Origin: CAIWHR01 sp963813415
Lineage (GTDB): Bacteria; Pseudomonadota; Gammaproteobacteria; Burkholderiales; Casimicrobiaceae
Assembly: GCA_963813415.1 (NCBI GenBank)
Contig: CAWEYW010000009.1
Span: 558,001 to 622,000 of the forward strand
DNA: 64,000 nt
Direction of reading: 5' to 3'
The translations under genes were made by a program, and so were the position numbers. The notes under the pieces were generated by a model. That model ran no database searches. It was not told the DNA's origin and saw only the letters and a program-made list of their open reading frames with translations. Positions 34,611 to 43,690 of this stretch are shown one piece after another (position 1 is the stretch's first letter; each line of letters opens with the position of its first letter).

Positions 34611-36239
34611 GTGAGCACGAGCGTTCAAACCGTTTCGACGAGTCCCATTCCCGCCGCCCCCGCGGGCCTCCTGCAGCAGGTCGAGGGCGTCGCCCGCATG
34701 CCCGTGCGCCAGATGATCGTGCTGATGATCGGTCTCGCCGCGGTGACGGCCATCGGCATCGGCACGTGGCTGTGGTCCTCCACGCCGGACTACCGCGTGC
34801 TCTACAGCAACCTTGCCGATCGTGACGGCGGCGCGGTCGTTGCCGCGCTGTCGCAGATGAATGTGCCCTACAAGATCGCCGAGGGTGGTGGGGCCATCCT
34901 CGTTCCCGGCGCGCAGGTCCACGAGACCAGGCTGCGACTCGCCTCGCAGGGTCTGCCCAAGGGCGGCATCGTCGGCTTCGAGCTGGTCGACAACCAGAAA
35001 TTCGGCGCGACGCAGTTCCAGGAGCAGATCAATTACCAGCGCGGGCTCGAGGGCGAGCTGGCGCGATCCATCCAGACGCTCTCCGCGGTTGCAGCGGCGC
35101 GCGTGCACCTGGCCATCCCCAAGCCGTCGGTGTTCGTGCGCGAGCAGCAGCAGCCCACGGCATCCGTCCTCATCACCCTGCATCCCGGACGTGAGCTCGA
35201 TCGGGCACAGGTCAATGGCATCGTCCATCTCGTCGCGAGCAGCGTGCCCGAGCTCGCGCTCGACAACGTCAGCGTGATCGACCAGAACGGCGCCCTGCTC
35301 TCGCGCCGTCGCGACGCGGGCGACAACGGGCTCGATGCCAGCCAGCTTTCGTATGTGAAGCAGCTCGAGCAGGCAACGATCCAGCGCATCAACGACATCC
35401 TCGAGCCCATGGTCGGGCGCGACAATGCCCGCGTGCAGGTGACCGCCGATGTCGACTTCAGCCGCGTCGAAGCCGTCGCGGAAACCTTCCGTCCGAATCA
35501 GGAGGCCAAGGCCGCCGCGTTGCGCTCGCAGCAGACGAGCCAGTCCACCACCACGTCGGGTGCAGGCCCGCAGGGCGTACCCGGCGCATTGTCGAACCAG
35601 CCTCCGGCGGCGGGCACGGCAGTGCTCGATGCCAGAGTGGCGGCGACCGGCGGTGCAGCCGCTGCCGCTGCCCCGACCAGCACGCGCAAGGACGAGACCA
35701 TCGCCTACGAGGTGGACAAGAAGATCGAGCATACGAAGGGCCCGGTCGGCGGACTCCGTCGGCTGACGGCAGCAGTCGTCATCAACCAGCGGCGCCAGAC
35801 CGATGCCGCCGGCAAGGTCACCCAGGTGCCGCTGTCCGCACAGGAAATGGAGCAGATCACCTCGCTGGTGCGCGAGGCCATGGGCTTCAGCAAGGAGCGC
35901 GGCGACTCGCTCAACGTGGTCAATGCGGCGTTCAGCGAGCCCGTCAAGGAAGTGATTCCGGAAGTGCCGATGTGGAAGCGTCCGGACACCATCGAGATGG
36001 CCAAGGACGCCGCACGCTATCTCGTCTTCACCGTCGTCATCGCTTATCTCTTCTTCGGGGTGCTGCGCCCGATGTGGCGCCAGGCCGCCGCGCGCGCGTT
36101 TGCCGCGCCGGCGGAACCGCTTCCCGCGCTGACCGCACCCAACAGTGCCGAGGCACTGCAGCGGGCGCGCCAGATCGCCCGCGAGGACCCGAAGGTCGTG
36201 GCCAATGTGGTGAAGACCTGGGTGAGCGGCAATGGATGA
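34611..36239 (+). CDS. fliF: Flagellar MS-ring protein FliF
   Basis: A 542-residue ring protein. The first helix is at about residues 34-55, then the ring-building motifs YRVLYSNLADRDGGAVVAALSQMNVPYKIAEGG and GARVHLA-like AAARVHLAIPKPSVFVREQQ. The second helix, at about 455-475, precedes the C-terminal FliG-binding segment around RARQIAREDPKVVANVVKTW. The start is GTG without a clear ribosome-binding site. The linker at about 290-355 is Ala/Thr/Gly-rich. The gene overlaps fliG by 8 bases and heads a fliFGHIJK operon. Confidence 0.95.
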   Translation: MSTSVQTVSTSPIPAAPAGLLQQVEGVARMPVRQMIVLMIGLAAVTAIGIGTWLWSSTPDYRVLYSNLADRDGGAVVAALSQMNVPYKIAEGGGAILVPGAQVHETRLRLASQGLPKGGIVGFELVDNQKFGATQFQEQINYQRGLEGELARSIQTLSAVAAARVHLAIPKPSVFVREQQQPTASVLITLHPGRELDRAQVNGIVHLVASSVPELALDNVSVIDQNGALLSRRRDAGDNGLDASQLSYVKQLEQATIQRINDILEPMVGRDNARVQVTADVDFSRVEAVAETFRPNQEAKAAALRSQQTSQSTTTSGAGPQGVPGALSNQPPAAGTAVLDARVAATGGAAAAAAPTSTRKDETIAYEVDKKIEHTKGPVGGLRRLTAAVVINQRRQTDAAGKVTQVPLSAQEMEQITSLVREAMGFSKERGDSLNVVNAAFSEPVKEVIPEVPMWKRPDTIEMAKDAARYLVFTVVIAYLFFGVLRPMWRQAAARAFAAPAEPLPALTAPNSAEALQRARQIAREDPKVVANVVKTWVSGNG

Positions 36240-37227
36240 CAACGGGGTGACCGACAGCGCGATCCTGTTGCTGTCGATCGGCGAGGACGAGGCGGCGCAG
36301 GTGCTGAAGTACCTGAGCCCGAAGGAGGTGCAGAAGATCGGCCAGGCGATGACGCGCCTCAAGGGCGTCACCAAGGACCGCATCGAGACCGTGCTCTCCG
36401 GATTTCACGAGCAGGCCGACCAGCAGAGCTCCATCGGGATGGATCCGGACAGCTACGTGCGTTCGGTGGTCACCCGCGCGCTCGGTGATGACAAGGCCGG
36501 ATATCTTCTCGACCGCATCCTGCAGGGCGGCAATCCGGCGGGAATCGAAAGCCTCAAGTGGATGGACGCGGTGAGCGTCGCCGAGCTCATCAAGAACGAG
36601 CATCCGCAGATCATCGCGTCGATCGTCGTGCACCTCGACCGCGACCAGGCGTCGGACATCGTGGCGCAGTTTCCCGAGCGGCTGCGCAACGACGTGCTGC
36701 TGCGGGTCGCCACCCTCGATGCCATCCAGCCCGCCGCGATGCGCGAGCTGAACGAAGTGCTGTCGAAGCTGCTTTCTGGGGGCGACAGCATCAAGAAATC
36801 GTCGCTCGGCGGCATCCGCACCGCGGCGGAGATCCTCAATCACATGGGCAGCGCGCAGGAGAGCGCCATCCTCGAGGCGGTGCGCGAGTTCGATGCGCAG
36901 CTCGCGGACCAGATCGTCGACGAGATGTTCGTGTTCGAAAATCTGCTCGACGTCGACGACCGCGGCATCCAGGCGCTGCTGCGCGAGGTCCAGTCCGAGT
37001 CGCTCATCGTGGCGCTCAAGGGGGCCTCGCAGGAGCTGCGCGACAAGGTGTTCGCCAACATGTCGCAGCGCGCGGGCGAGATGCTGCGCGACGATCTCGA
37101 GGCGAAGGGTCCGGTGCGCGTGTCGGAAGTGGAAGCCGAGCAGAAGGAAATCCTGAAGATCGTGCGCCGCATGGCTGACGAGGGACAGGTGGTGATCGGA
37201 GGCAAGGGTGGCGACGGTTTTGTCTGA
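36232..37227 (+). CDS. fliG: Flagellar switch protein FliG
   Basis: A 331-residue rotor protein of standard length. The N-terminal domain, which binds FliF, begins SAILLLSIGEDEAAQVLKYL. The middle domain contains the EHPQ motif (NEHPQIIASIVVHL, about residue 122) used for FliM binding. The C-terminal domain has the charged helix DDRGIQALLREVQSESLIVALKGASQELRDKVFANMSQRA, which meets the stators. Overlaps fliF by 8 bases and fliH by 20. Confidence 0.97.
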   Translation: MDDNGVTDSAILLLSIGEDEAAQVLKYLSPKEVQKIGQAMTRLKGVTKDRIETVLSGFHEQADQQSSIGMDPDSYVRSVVTRALGDDKAGYLLDRILQGGNPAGIESLKWMDAVSVAELIKNEHPQIIASIVVHLDRDQASDIVAQFPERLRNDVLLRVATLDAIQPAAMRELNEVLSKLLSGGDSIKKSSLGGIRTAAEILNHMGSAQESAILEAVREFDAQLADQIVDEMFVFENLLDVDDRGIQALLREVQSESLIVALKGASQELRDKVFANMSQRAGEMLRDDLEAKGPVRVSEVEAEQKEILKIVRRMADEGQVVIGGKGGDGFV

Positions 37228-37837
37228 GATCACGCCGCGCGAGCGGCAGTCGGCCTGGCAGCGGTGGGAGCTTGCGGCCCTGCCCGCGGCACCGCCCGCT
37301 CCAGAGGCAGGTCCCGACGTCAATGCAGCCGCAGAAGCTGCCGCGGCGCGCGCGCAGGTCCTCGACGCGGCGCGCGTCGCCGGTTATGCCGAAGGCCGTG
37401 CCGCCGCCGCCGCGGAACAGGCGCGACTGCAGCGCCTGTTGGAAACGCTGGCCGCAACCATCGCCGGGCACGAGCAGCAACTCGTGGACGAAGTGCTCGA
37501 TCTCGCGCTGGTGCTGGCGCGGCAGATCGTCGGTGACGCGCTCAGCCTGCGCCGCGACATCCTGCTACCCGTGGTGACGGCGGCGCTGCGACAGTTGCCG
37601 CAAGCGTCGCAACGCATCGAGCTGATCGTCAACCCTTCCGATTTCGAGCTCGTGCATGGCTACGTCGAAACGGCAACGTTGGCGCCGCGCTGTCATGTGG
37701 TGTCGAATGCGGCGATCGCCCCGGGCGGCTGCCGCATCGAGACCGAGCAGTGTGAAGTCGACGCCACGGTGGGCGCGCGCTGGCAACGCCTCCTTGCCTC
37801 CCTCGGCCGCAGTGATGACTGGCTCGAACTCGCCTGA
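37208..37837 (+). CDS. fliH: Flagellar export protein FliH
   Basis: A 209-residue regulator of the FliI ATPase. After a Trp-containing N-terminus (RQSAWQRWELAAL) that docks to FliN or FlhA, there is an Ala/Glu-rich helix at about 40-85 with GxxxG-like repeats (AGYAEGRAAAAAEQA), then the globular FliH/V-ATPase-E-like domain with LALVLARQIVGDAL and IELIVNPSDFELV. The start is a GTG lying inside the fliG end. The fliI start lies within its last codons. Confidence 0.92.
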   Translation: MATVLSEITPRERQSAWQRWELAALPAAPPAPEAGPDVNAAAEAAAARAQVLDAARVAGYAEGRAAAAAEQARLQRLLETLAATIAGHEQQLVDEVLDLALVLARQIVGDALSLRRDILLPVVTAALRQLPQASQRIELIVNPSDFELVHGYVETATLAPRCHVVSNAAIAPGGCRIETEQCEVDATVGARWQRLLASLGRSDDWLELA

Positions 37838-39239
37838 GCTCGCCGAAGGCTGCCGCACGCTGCTGGCGGAAGCCGCGGTGCGGGCAACCAATGCGCGCCT
37901 CATCGAAGTGCGCGGACGGCTCACGCGCGTGGCCGGGCTCGTGCTCGAAGCGGTGGGCCTCAAGGTGCCGCTCGGCAGCCTGTGCGAGATCGAGCAGCGC
38001 GGCGGCGGCAAGGTCGAAGCCGAAGTCGTCGGTTTCGCCGGCGATCGCCTGTTCCTCATGCCATTTGCGGACATCCAGGGCGTTTCGCCCGGAGCACTGG
38101 TGCGCGTCATGGAGCCTCCCGCGTCGCGTCCACGGGTGAACGTACCCTGGCACCCGCTGCGCCGGGCGTCCGACCAGGCGAAGCACCTGCCGGTCGGCGA
38201 CGCCTTGCTCGGCCGCGTGGTCGACGGCGGCGGGCGGCCGCTCGACAGCCTCGGCCCGCTCGTGCACCACGAGCAGCGCTCGTTGCAGAGCCGGCCCATC
38301 AATCCGATCCAGCGCGCGGCGATCGATCATCCGCTCGATGTCGGCGTGCGCGCCATCAATGCCCTGCTCACGGTCGGTCGCGGGCAGCGTCTCGGACTCT
38401 TTGCCGGCAGCGGTGTCGGCAAGAGCGTGCTGCTTGGCATGATGGCGCGCTATACGAGCGCCGAAGTGGCCGTGGTGGGCCTGATCGGCGAGCGCGGCCG
38501 CGAGGTGAAGGAATTCATCGAGAACATCCTCGGCCCGGAAGGTCTGGCGCGCTCGGTGGTGGTGGCCGCGCCGGCCGACACGCCGGCGCTGGTGCGCCTG
38601 CAGGCCGGCTCGTACGCAACGGCGATCGCCGAGCACTTTCGCGATCAGGGCCGGCACGTGCTGCTGATCATGGATTCGCTCACCCGCTATGCCATGGCGC
38701 AGCGGGAAATTGCGCTCGCGATCGGCGAGCCGCCGGCGACGCGCGGTTATCCGCCGTCGGTGTTCGCGCGTCTGCCGCAGCTCGTGGAACGGGCCGGCAA
38801 CGGCGTCCCCGGCGGCGGCTCGATCACGGCGTTCTACACCGTGCTCACCGAAGGCGACGATCCGCAGGACCCGGTGGCGGACGCGGCCCGTGCAATTCTC
38901 GACGGCCACATCGTGCTGTCGCGCAGCCTTGCCGAGTCGGGACACTACCCCGCCATCGACATCGAGGCGTCGATCAGTCGCGCGATGCAATCCCTCGTGC
39001 CCGCGGAGCGCATGCGCCAGGTGCGGCAGTTCAAGCAGCTCTACTCGCGTTACGCGCGCAATCGCGATCTGATCAATGTCGGCGCCTACGTCACGGGGTC
39101 CGATCCGCTGCTCGATCATGCGATCGCGCTGTATCCGCAGCTGGAAGCATTCCTCCAGCAGGACATGCACGAGCGCGTCAGCATCGATGCCGGTGTGCGT
39201 GCGCTCGATCGGCTGTTGGGCGGTGCCCCGGGCGGATGA
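37815..39239 (+). CDS. fliI: Flagellum-specific ATPase FliI
   Basis: A 474-residue F1-beta-like ATPase. Walker A GLFAGSGVGKSVL lies at about residue 196, Walker B VLLIMDSLTRYA at about 283, and the arginine-finger region near PAERMRQVRQFKQLYSRY at about 400. GERGREVKEFIE is intact. The enzyme energises substrate unfolding at the export apparatus. A GTG directly precedes the chosen ATG, and either could be the start. It overlaps fliH by 23 bases. Confidence 0.96.
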   Translation: MTGSNSPELAEGCRTLLAEAAVRATNARLIEVRGRLTRVAGLVLEAVGLKVPLGSLCEIEQRGGGKVEAEVVGFAGDRLFLMPFADIQGVSPGALVRVMEPPASRPRVNVPWHPLRRASDQAKHLPVGDALLGRVVDGGGRPLDSLGPLVHHEQRSLQSRPINPIQRAAIDHPLDVGVRAINALLTVGRGQRLGLFAGSGVGKSVLLGMMARYTSAEVAVVGLIGERGREVKEFIENILGPEGLARSVVVAAPADTPALVRLQAGSYATAIAEHFRDQGRHVLLIMDSLTRYAMAQREIALAIGEPPATRGYPPSVFARLPQLVERAGNGVPGGGSITAFYTVLTEGDDPQDPVADAARAILDGHIVLSRSLAESGHYPAIDIEASISRAMQSLVPAERMRQVRQFKQLYSRYARNRDLINVGAYVTGSDPLLDHAIALYPQLEAFLQQDMHERVSIDAGVRALDRLLGGAPGG

Positions 39240-39352
39240 TGAGCACAGCGGAATCGCCGCGCCACGGCCAGTACCCACGCGAATTTCGTGCAACCGGGCG
39301 CCGCCAGACGCATCGTTCCGAACCCTGACCGGCAACGCAAAGAACACAGTTT

Positions 39353-39805
39353 ATGGCCCACATGACCGATTGGACGCGCCTGCGCGAGCTCGCGGAACAG
39401 CGGCGCGATCACTGCACCATGCGCCTCGCGGAAGCCACGCGCCAGGTGCAGGATGCGCAGCGCAAGCTGCAACTTCTGCAGGAGTACCGGCGCGAATACC
39501 TGTCGCGCATGGGCACTGCCAGCCGTGCCGGCATCCAGGGCGCGGGCTTGCGCAATTACCAGCTTTTCCTCGGCAATCTCGATCGCGCGATCGAGCAGCA
39601 GGGCGATGTCGTCGCGCAGGTCGAGCGCGAGCGCGCCCGTGTCCAGGCCACGTGGACCTCGGAGCAGCGCACGGTGCACTCGTACGGCGTGCTGCATGAT
39701 CGCCAGCAGGATCACGCGCAATCGGTGCAGCGGCGCGAACAGCAGAAGCTGCAGGACGAGTTTGCGGCGCGCCCCCTGCCCCGCTTCCTCACCGGCGCCG
39801 ACTGA
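39353..39805 (+). CDS. fliJ: Flagellar export chaperone FliJ
   Basis: A 150-residue antiparallel coiled-coil protein, rich in Gln, Arg and Glu, with heptad patterns across almost its whole length. LRELAEQRRDHCTMRLAEATRQVQDAQRKLQLLQEYRREY is the typical opening of FliJ. It sits in the centre of the FliI hexamer and escorts chaperones. It starts 113 bases after fliI, in a gap where I see no promoter or other signal. Confidence 0.92.
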   Translation: MAHMTDWTRLRELAEQRRDHCTMRLAEATRQVQDAQRKLQLLQEYRREYLSRMGTASRAGIQGAGLRNYQLFLGNLDRAIEQQGDVVAQVERERARVQATWTSEQRTVHSYGVLHDRQQDHAQSVQRREQQKLQDEFAARPLPRFLTGAD

Positions 39806-39819
39806 CCCGCGGGGCCGCC

Positions 39820-41222
39820 ATGCCTATCGCATTCAATCCACCACCCTTGCCGAATCCCGAGCGTGCGGCATTGCACACGCCGGACGCGGCCGGCAATGCG
39901 ACCGGGGGCGATGACGCCTTCGCCGCGGCGCTTGCCACGGCCGAACTTGGACCTGGCGGGACGGCCGTCGATTCCTCCACTGGCGCGACCCGTAGCGCAG
40001 CCGCAGCGGACGGGAAGTTGTCCGGGGCGAGTGACGACCCGGCTCTCGACCAGCGTTTACCGATGACCCCGGCGCGGCGCTGCTCGGCGCGTTGCAGGCG
40101 CTGCTGCCGGCGGCTGGACCGTCGCGTGATGCCGCGCCGTCACGCCCGCATTCGGGAACGCGCCACGAGCGCGCGCCAGCTACGTCGACCAATGCCGACT
40201 CCACAACCGTTGCGGTGGCAATCGAAGCTCTGCGTGCCGGGCAAAGAGGTGTCCCGGCCGCACCGCCGGCAAAGACTGCGGATGCGCTCGCCACGCCTCG
40301 CCTCGCCACCGGTGTTGACGCCGCCAGCGCTACTGGCACTGCCACCGCGATGACCCCGGCGACTGCCACCGCAGCTACTGCCGTGACGGTGTCCGCCGAT
40401 GCGCCTGCGAAGGGTGCTGCAAGAGGCGCTGCGAACGTCCCGGCAAACAGCCCATCGCCATCAGTGGGAGCGGCTGCGACACCGCTCGATCCGGGCTTGC
40501 TGCGCGACGCCAGCGCAGGCGCGGCAAGGGCCCATGACGCAGCTTCGAGCGTCGCGAGCCCCGCAGCCACGAGCGCCACGCCAGCACCGGAAGGCGCGCC
40601 ACACGGCCGCGAACCCTTGCCCGATGCGCCGGCGAGTACGGTCCCGGCCACGATCGAAGCGGCGCTGGCACGGCTCGCCGCCACCGCCACCCGCCCGGAC
40701 AGCAAGGCCGTCGATGCCGATCACGCCTCGAGCACGGCGCACGCAACGGGCGCAAGCGATGTTTCGCTGCTGCCAGGCTCCGATGCGCGTGCGCCACGCA
40801 TCATCGAGATCGCGCCGGCCGTGAACAGTCCTGAATGGCGGCCGGCCGTCGTGCAGGAGGTCGCACAGGTCGTGATGCTCCGCCAGGATCGCGCGGAACT
40901 GCGCCTCAACCCGGCCGATCTCGGTCCGATCGCCCTGCATGTGAAGGTCGAGGCGGGACAGGCGACCCTGCTCGTCACCGCTGCACAACCGGCCACCCGC
41001 GACGCCCTCGAGCTCGCCATTCCACAGCTGCGCGATGCTCTCGCGCAGCAGGGCATCACCCTCGGCCAGGCAAGCGTGCAGGGCGATGCGCGACAGCCCC
41101 CGGGTGAACCATTCGCCAAGCAGGCCGATGGCTCGATGCCGGCGGTGCGCACGCTCGCGCTCGCCGGTGATGCACCTGACGTTGCGCGAGTGTCACGCGG
41201 CACCATCGACGTCTACGCGTGA
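39820..41222 (+). CDS. fliK: Flagellar hook-length control protein FliK, one frameshift
   Basis: The N-terminal 80 residues (MPIAFNPPPLPNPERA to DPALDQR) are in one frame and the remaining 375 in another. The change falls at about 40052, where gcgtttaccgatgacc would read F-T-D-D-P in the second frame. After the switch the protein runs through a long Ala/Thr/Pro-rich ruler region and a good FliK C-terminal domain: PAVVQEVAQVVMLRQDRAELRLNPADLGPIALHVKVEAGQATLLV. The whole would be about 465 residues. FliK measures hook length and switches FlhB specificity. A one-base sequencing error next to a TTT run and a real null are both possible. Confidence 0.88.
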
Positions 41223-41329
41223 GCTTCCGAATTGCGGCTCTTTCAGCCGCGTATTCCGGGCTTCGATGAGAGCGGCCGGCTTCGATAATCGTCAGCGCCG
41301 CCTTCCAATCACCCGGAGTTCCGCACATC
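41223..41329. other. Short gap between fliK and fliL with a weak hairpin
   Basis: The gap contains a six-base stem (GCGGCT/AGCCGC, 41234-41250) with a five-base loop but no T-tract, and a TTCGATAA (41281-41288) that resembles a sigma-28 -10 box without a matching -35. fliL may therefore be read from fliF's promoter or from an unidentified one. Confidence 0.35.
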
Positions 41330-41872
41330 GTGGCCAAGCCTGCCGCAGCGCCCGCTGCAAAAACCGGCGCCGCACCCCTCGCTGCAGTCAAACCCGGCGT
41401 ACCGCCTGCTACTCCCGCGACCGGCAAGAAGAAATCCAAGCTGCTGTGGATCGTGCTCGCACTCATGGTGCTCGGCGCGGGCGGCGGCGCGGCATGGTAC
41501 TTCTTCGGCCAGACGCCTCCCGCCGGCGAGGGCGCCGAGCACAAGGCCAGTGCGCACGCGCCCCTGTTCCTCGCACTCGATCCGTTCACCGTCAATCTCG
41601 CTGAAGATTCCGGCGACCACTATCTGCAGGCCGGCATCGTCTACCAGGTTGCCGACGAGAAAGTCACCGAGCGCATGAAGCAGTACATGCCGGTCGTACG
41701 CAACCGCATCCTCCTGCTCCTTTCCGCCAAGCGCCCCAGCGATATCGTCTCCGCCGATGGCAAGCGCAAGCTCGTGGACGAACTCGTCACCGCGGCACGC
41801 GAATCGACGCCCGGCACCACGCCCGACAAAGGCATCACCGGCGCGCTGTTCTCGTCATTCGTGATCCAGTAA
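41330..41872 (+). CDS. fliL: Flagellar basal-body-associated protein FliL
   Basis: A 180-residue single-pass membrane protein. An Ala/Pro/Lys-rich cytoplasmic segment of about 38 residues leads to a helix at 39-60, then the periplasmic domain with FLALDPFTVNLAEDSGDHYLQAGIVYQV and RNRILLLLSAKRPSDI, both conserved in FliL. It surrounds stators and supports torque. The start is GTG with GGAG upstream. The N-terminal low-complexity segment is longer than in enterics. It is followed by fliM after 3 bases. Confidence 0.93.
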   Translation: MAKPAAAPAAKTGAAPLAAVKPGVPPATPATGKKKSKLLWIVLALMVLGAGGGAAWYFFGQTPPAGEGAEHKASAHAPLFLALDPFTVNLAEDSGDHYLQAGIVYQVADEKVTERMKQYMPVVRNRILLLLSAKRPSDIVSADGKRKLVDELVTAARESTPGTTPDKGITGALFSSFVIQ

Positions 41873-41875
41873 GCA

Positions 41876-42868
41876 ATGCCCAACGATTTCCTGTCCGACG
41901 ACGAGGTCGACGCCCTGCTGAAGGGCGTTCCGGTCGAGGACGACGCCGAAGTCGCCGAAGAGACCAAGGGCGTGCGCCCGTTCGATCTCGCCAGCCAGCA
42001 ACGCCCCACGCCGGCGCGGCTGCCGGGACTCGACGCGATCAACGAGCGCTTTGCGCGCCTGCTGCGGGTCGGCCTCTTCGACTTCATGCGCCGCAGCCCG
42101 GAGATCTCCGTCGCGCCGGCGCGGTTCGTGCGCCACGACGAATTCCTGCGCGATCTCGTCGCGCCGGCGAACCTGAACGTCGTGCAGGTCACCCCGGCCG
42201 GCAGCCAAGCGCTGGTCGTGCTCGAGCCCACGCTGGTGTTCCTCATCGTCGACACCCTGTTCGGCGGCGATGGACGATTTCGCACGCGCGTCGAACCACG
42301 CGAGTTCACCCAGACCGAGCAACGCATCATTGCGCGCCTGCTCGCCGTGTTGTTCGATGCCTACCACAAGGCTTGGCAGCCGACCTGCCCACTGGGGCTC
42401 GAGCATGTGCGCTCGGAGATGCACGCGCAGTTCGCCCAGGTCGCATCGCCTGGCGATCTGCTGGTGGTGGCCACGTTCTCGGCCGAATTCGGCGCCGGCG
42501 GCGGCGCGGTGCACATCGCGCTGCCCTACGCCACGCTCGAGCCGCTGCGCGAGGTGCTCGGTGCCGGTCCGGCCGGAAAGGCTGCCACCGACCCGCGCTG
42601 GGCGCGCACGCTGTCCCAGCAGGTCCAGGCTGCCGAGGTGACGCTCGTGGCAGCGCTCGCGCACGCCAGCGTCACCGTCCGCGAGCTTCTTGCCATGCAG
42701 GTCGGCGACGTGCTCGGCGTCGAGATCGCGCCGACGATCGAGGCGAGCGTCGACGGCCTGCCGATCCTCGATTGCACTTACGGCGTGCGCAACGGCCAGT
42801 ACGCGCTGCGCATCGAGCGCGTACGCGCACCCGAGCGCGACACTGCCCCAGGAGGTTCCCATGTCTGA
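41876..42868 (+). CDS. fliM: Flagellar switch protein FliM
   Basis: A 330-residue C-ring protein. The first ten residues (LSDDEVDALLKG) are the CheY-P docking motif. The middle CheC-like domain has LFDFMRRSPEISVAPARFVRHDEFLRDL and VFLIVDTLFGGDGRF, and the C-terminal SpoA domain ends around IDCTYGVRNGQYALRIE. It interacts with FliG and FliN and sets rotation direction. Overlaps fliN by 8 bases. Confidence 0.96.
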   Translation: MPNDFLSDDEVDALLKGVPVEDDAEVAEETKGVRPFDLASQQRPTPARLPGLDAINERFARLLRVGLFDFMRRSPEISVAPARFVRHDEFLRDLVAPANLNVVQVTPAGSQALVVLEPTLVFLIVDTLFGGDGRFRTRVEPREFTQTEQRIIARLLAVLFDAYHKAWQPTCPLGLEHVRSEMHAQFAQVASPGDLLVVATFSAEFGAGGGAVHIALPYATLEPLREVLGAGPAGKAATDPRWARTLSQQVQAAEVTLVAALAHASVTVRELLAMQVGDVLGVEIAPTIEASVDGLPILDCTYGVRNGQYALRIERVRAPERDTAPGGSHV

Positions 42869-43265
42869 TGCAACGCCCGACGTACAAGCCCGCGCCACGA
42901 CCGCCGCCGACGCCGTGACGGAACGCGCGTCCGGCGCCAGCGCGCAACCTGCCGCGGTCCTCTTCAACAAGCTGAATGCAGGGCCGGCCACGGCCGGCTC
43001 GGCCCAGGACATCGACCTCGTGCTCGACATCCCGGTGCAGGTGACGGTGGAGCTCGGGCGCACCCGCATTCCGATCCGCAACATCCTGCAGCTCGCGCAG
43101 GGCTCGGTGATCGAGCTCGAGGGACTTGCGGGCGAGCCGCTCGACGTGCTCGTGAACGGTTGCCTGATCGCGCAGGGCGAAGTCGTCGTGGTGAACGACA
43201 AGTTCGGCATTCGCCTGACGGACATCATCACGCCGTCGGAACGCATGCGCAAACTCAATCGATGA
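42861..43265 (+). CDS. fliN: Flagellar switch protein FliN
   Basis: A 134-residue C-ring protein. The N-terminal 50 residues are Ala/Thr-rich, then comes the SpoA fold: LVLDIPVQVTVELGRTRIPIRNILQLAQGSVIELEGLAGEPLDVLVNG and RLTDIITPSERMRKLNR at the end, close to the family consensus. AGGAGG at 42850-42855 fixes the start at 42861. Its stop overlaps the fliO start by 4 bases. Confidence 0.96.
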   Translation: MSDATPDVQARATTAADAVTERASGASAQPAAVLFNKLNAGPATAGSAQDIDLVLDIPVQVTVELGRTRIPIRNILQLAQGSVIELEGLAGEPLDVLVNGCLIAQGEVVVVNDKFGIRLTDIITPSERMRKLNR

Positions 43266-43690
43266 GACCAGCGTCGGCCCGGCTGCTGTGCGTCGTGATC
43301 GCGGCTGGCATACCCGTCGTTGCCGCGGCGGCGGACAGCGCGGCGCCACCGGCCGTGGGCATGACCGGCGGGTTGCTGCAGGCGCTGCTGGGGCTCGCGG
43401 TCGTGCTCGCGCTCATCTGGGGCGCCGCATGGCTCATGCGCCGCCTCCAGCCGGCAATGGGTACGCATGGCGGCGCGCTCAAGCTCGTTGCGACCCAAAG
43501 CGTGGGACAACGCGAGCGGGTCGTCGTCATCGAAGTCGCCGAGCAGTGGCTGGTGATCGGTGTCGCTCCAGGCAGCGTGAATGCACTCGCGACCCTGCCC
43601 AAGGGCAATCTGCCGCCGCCTCCCGCTGCTCCCAACGCCTTTGCCGGCCTGCTCGCCCGGGCGCGCGGCGAGCATCCGACGGCGCGATGA
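43262..43690 (+). CDS. fliO: Flagellar export protein FliO
   Basis: A 142-residue protein with a signal-like or membrane N-terminus (residues 4-24) and one clear helix at about 38-60 (LLQALLGLAVVLALIWGAAWLMRRL). The cytoplasmic part has LKLVATQSVGQRERVVVIEVAEQWLVIGVAPG, the FliO signature. FliO helps FliP fold and oligomerise. Coupled at both ends by 4-base overlaps. Confidence 0.92.
   Translation: MRPASARLLCVVIAAGIPVVAAAADSAAPPAVGMTGGLLQALLGLAVVLALIWGAAWLMRRLQPAMGTHGGALKLVATQSVGQRERVVVIEVAEQWLVIGVAPGSVNALATLPKGNLPPPPAAPNAFAGLLARARGEHPTAR

Noticed and set aside
34407..36383. 658-codon minus-strand open frame opposite fliF
   Set aside because: Shadow of fliF; only its distal end overlaps the real fliE reading region, in another frame.
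41281..41288. TTCGATAA before fliL as a sigma-28 -10 box
   Set aside because: No matching -35 element at 11-12 bases spacing.
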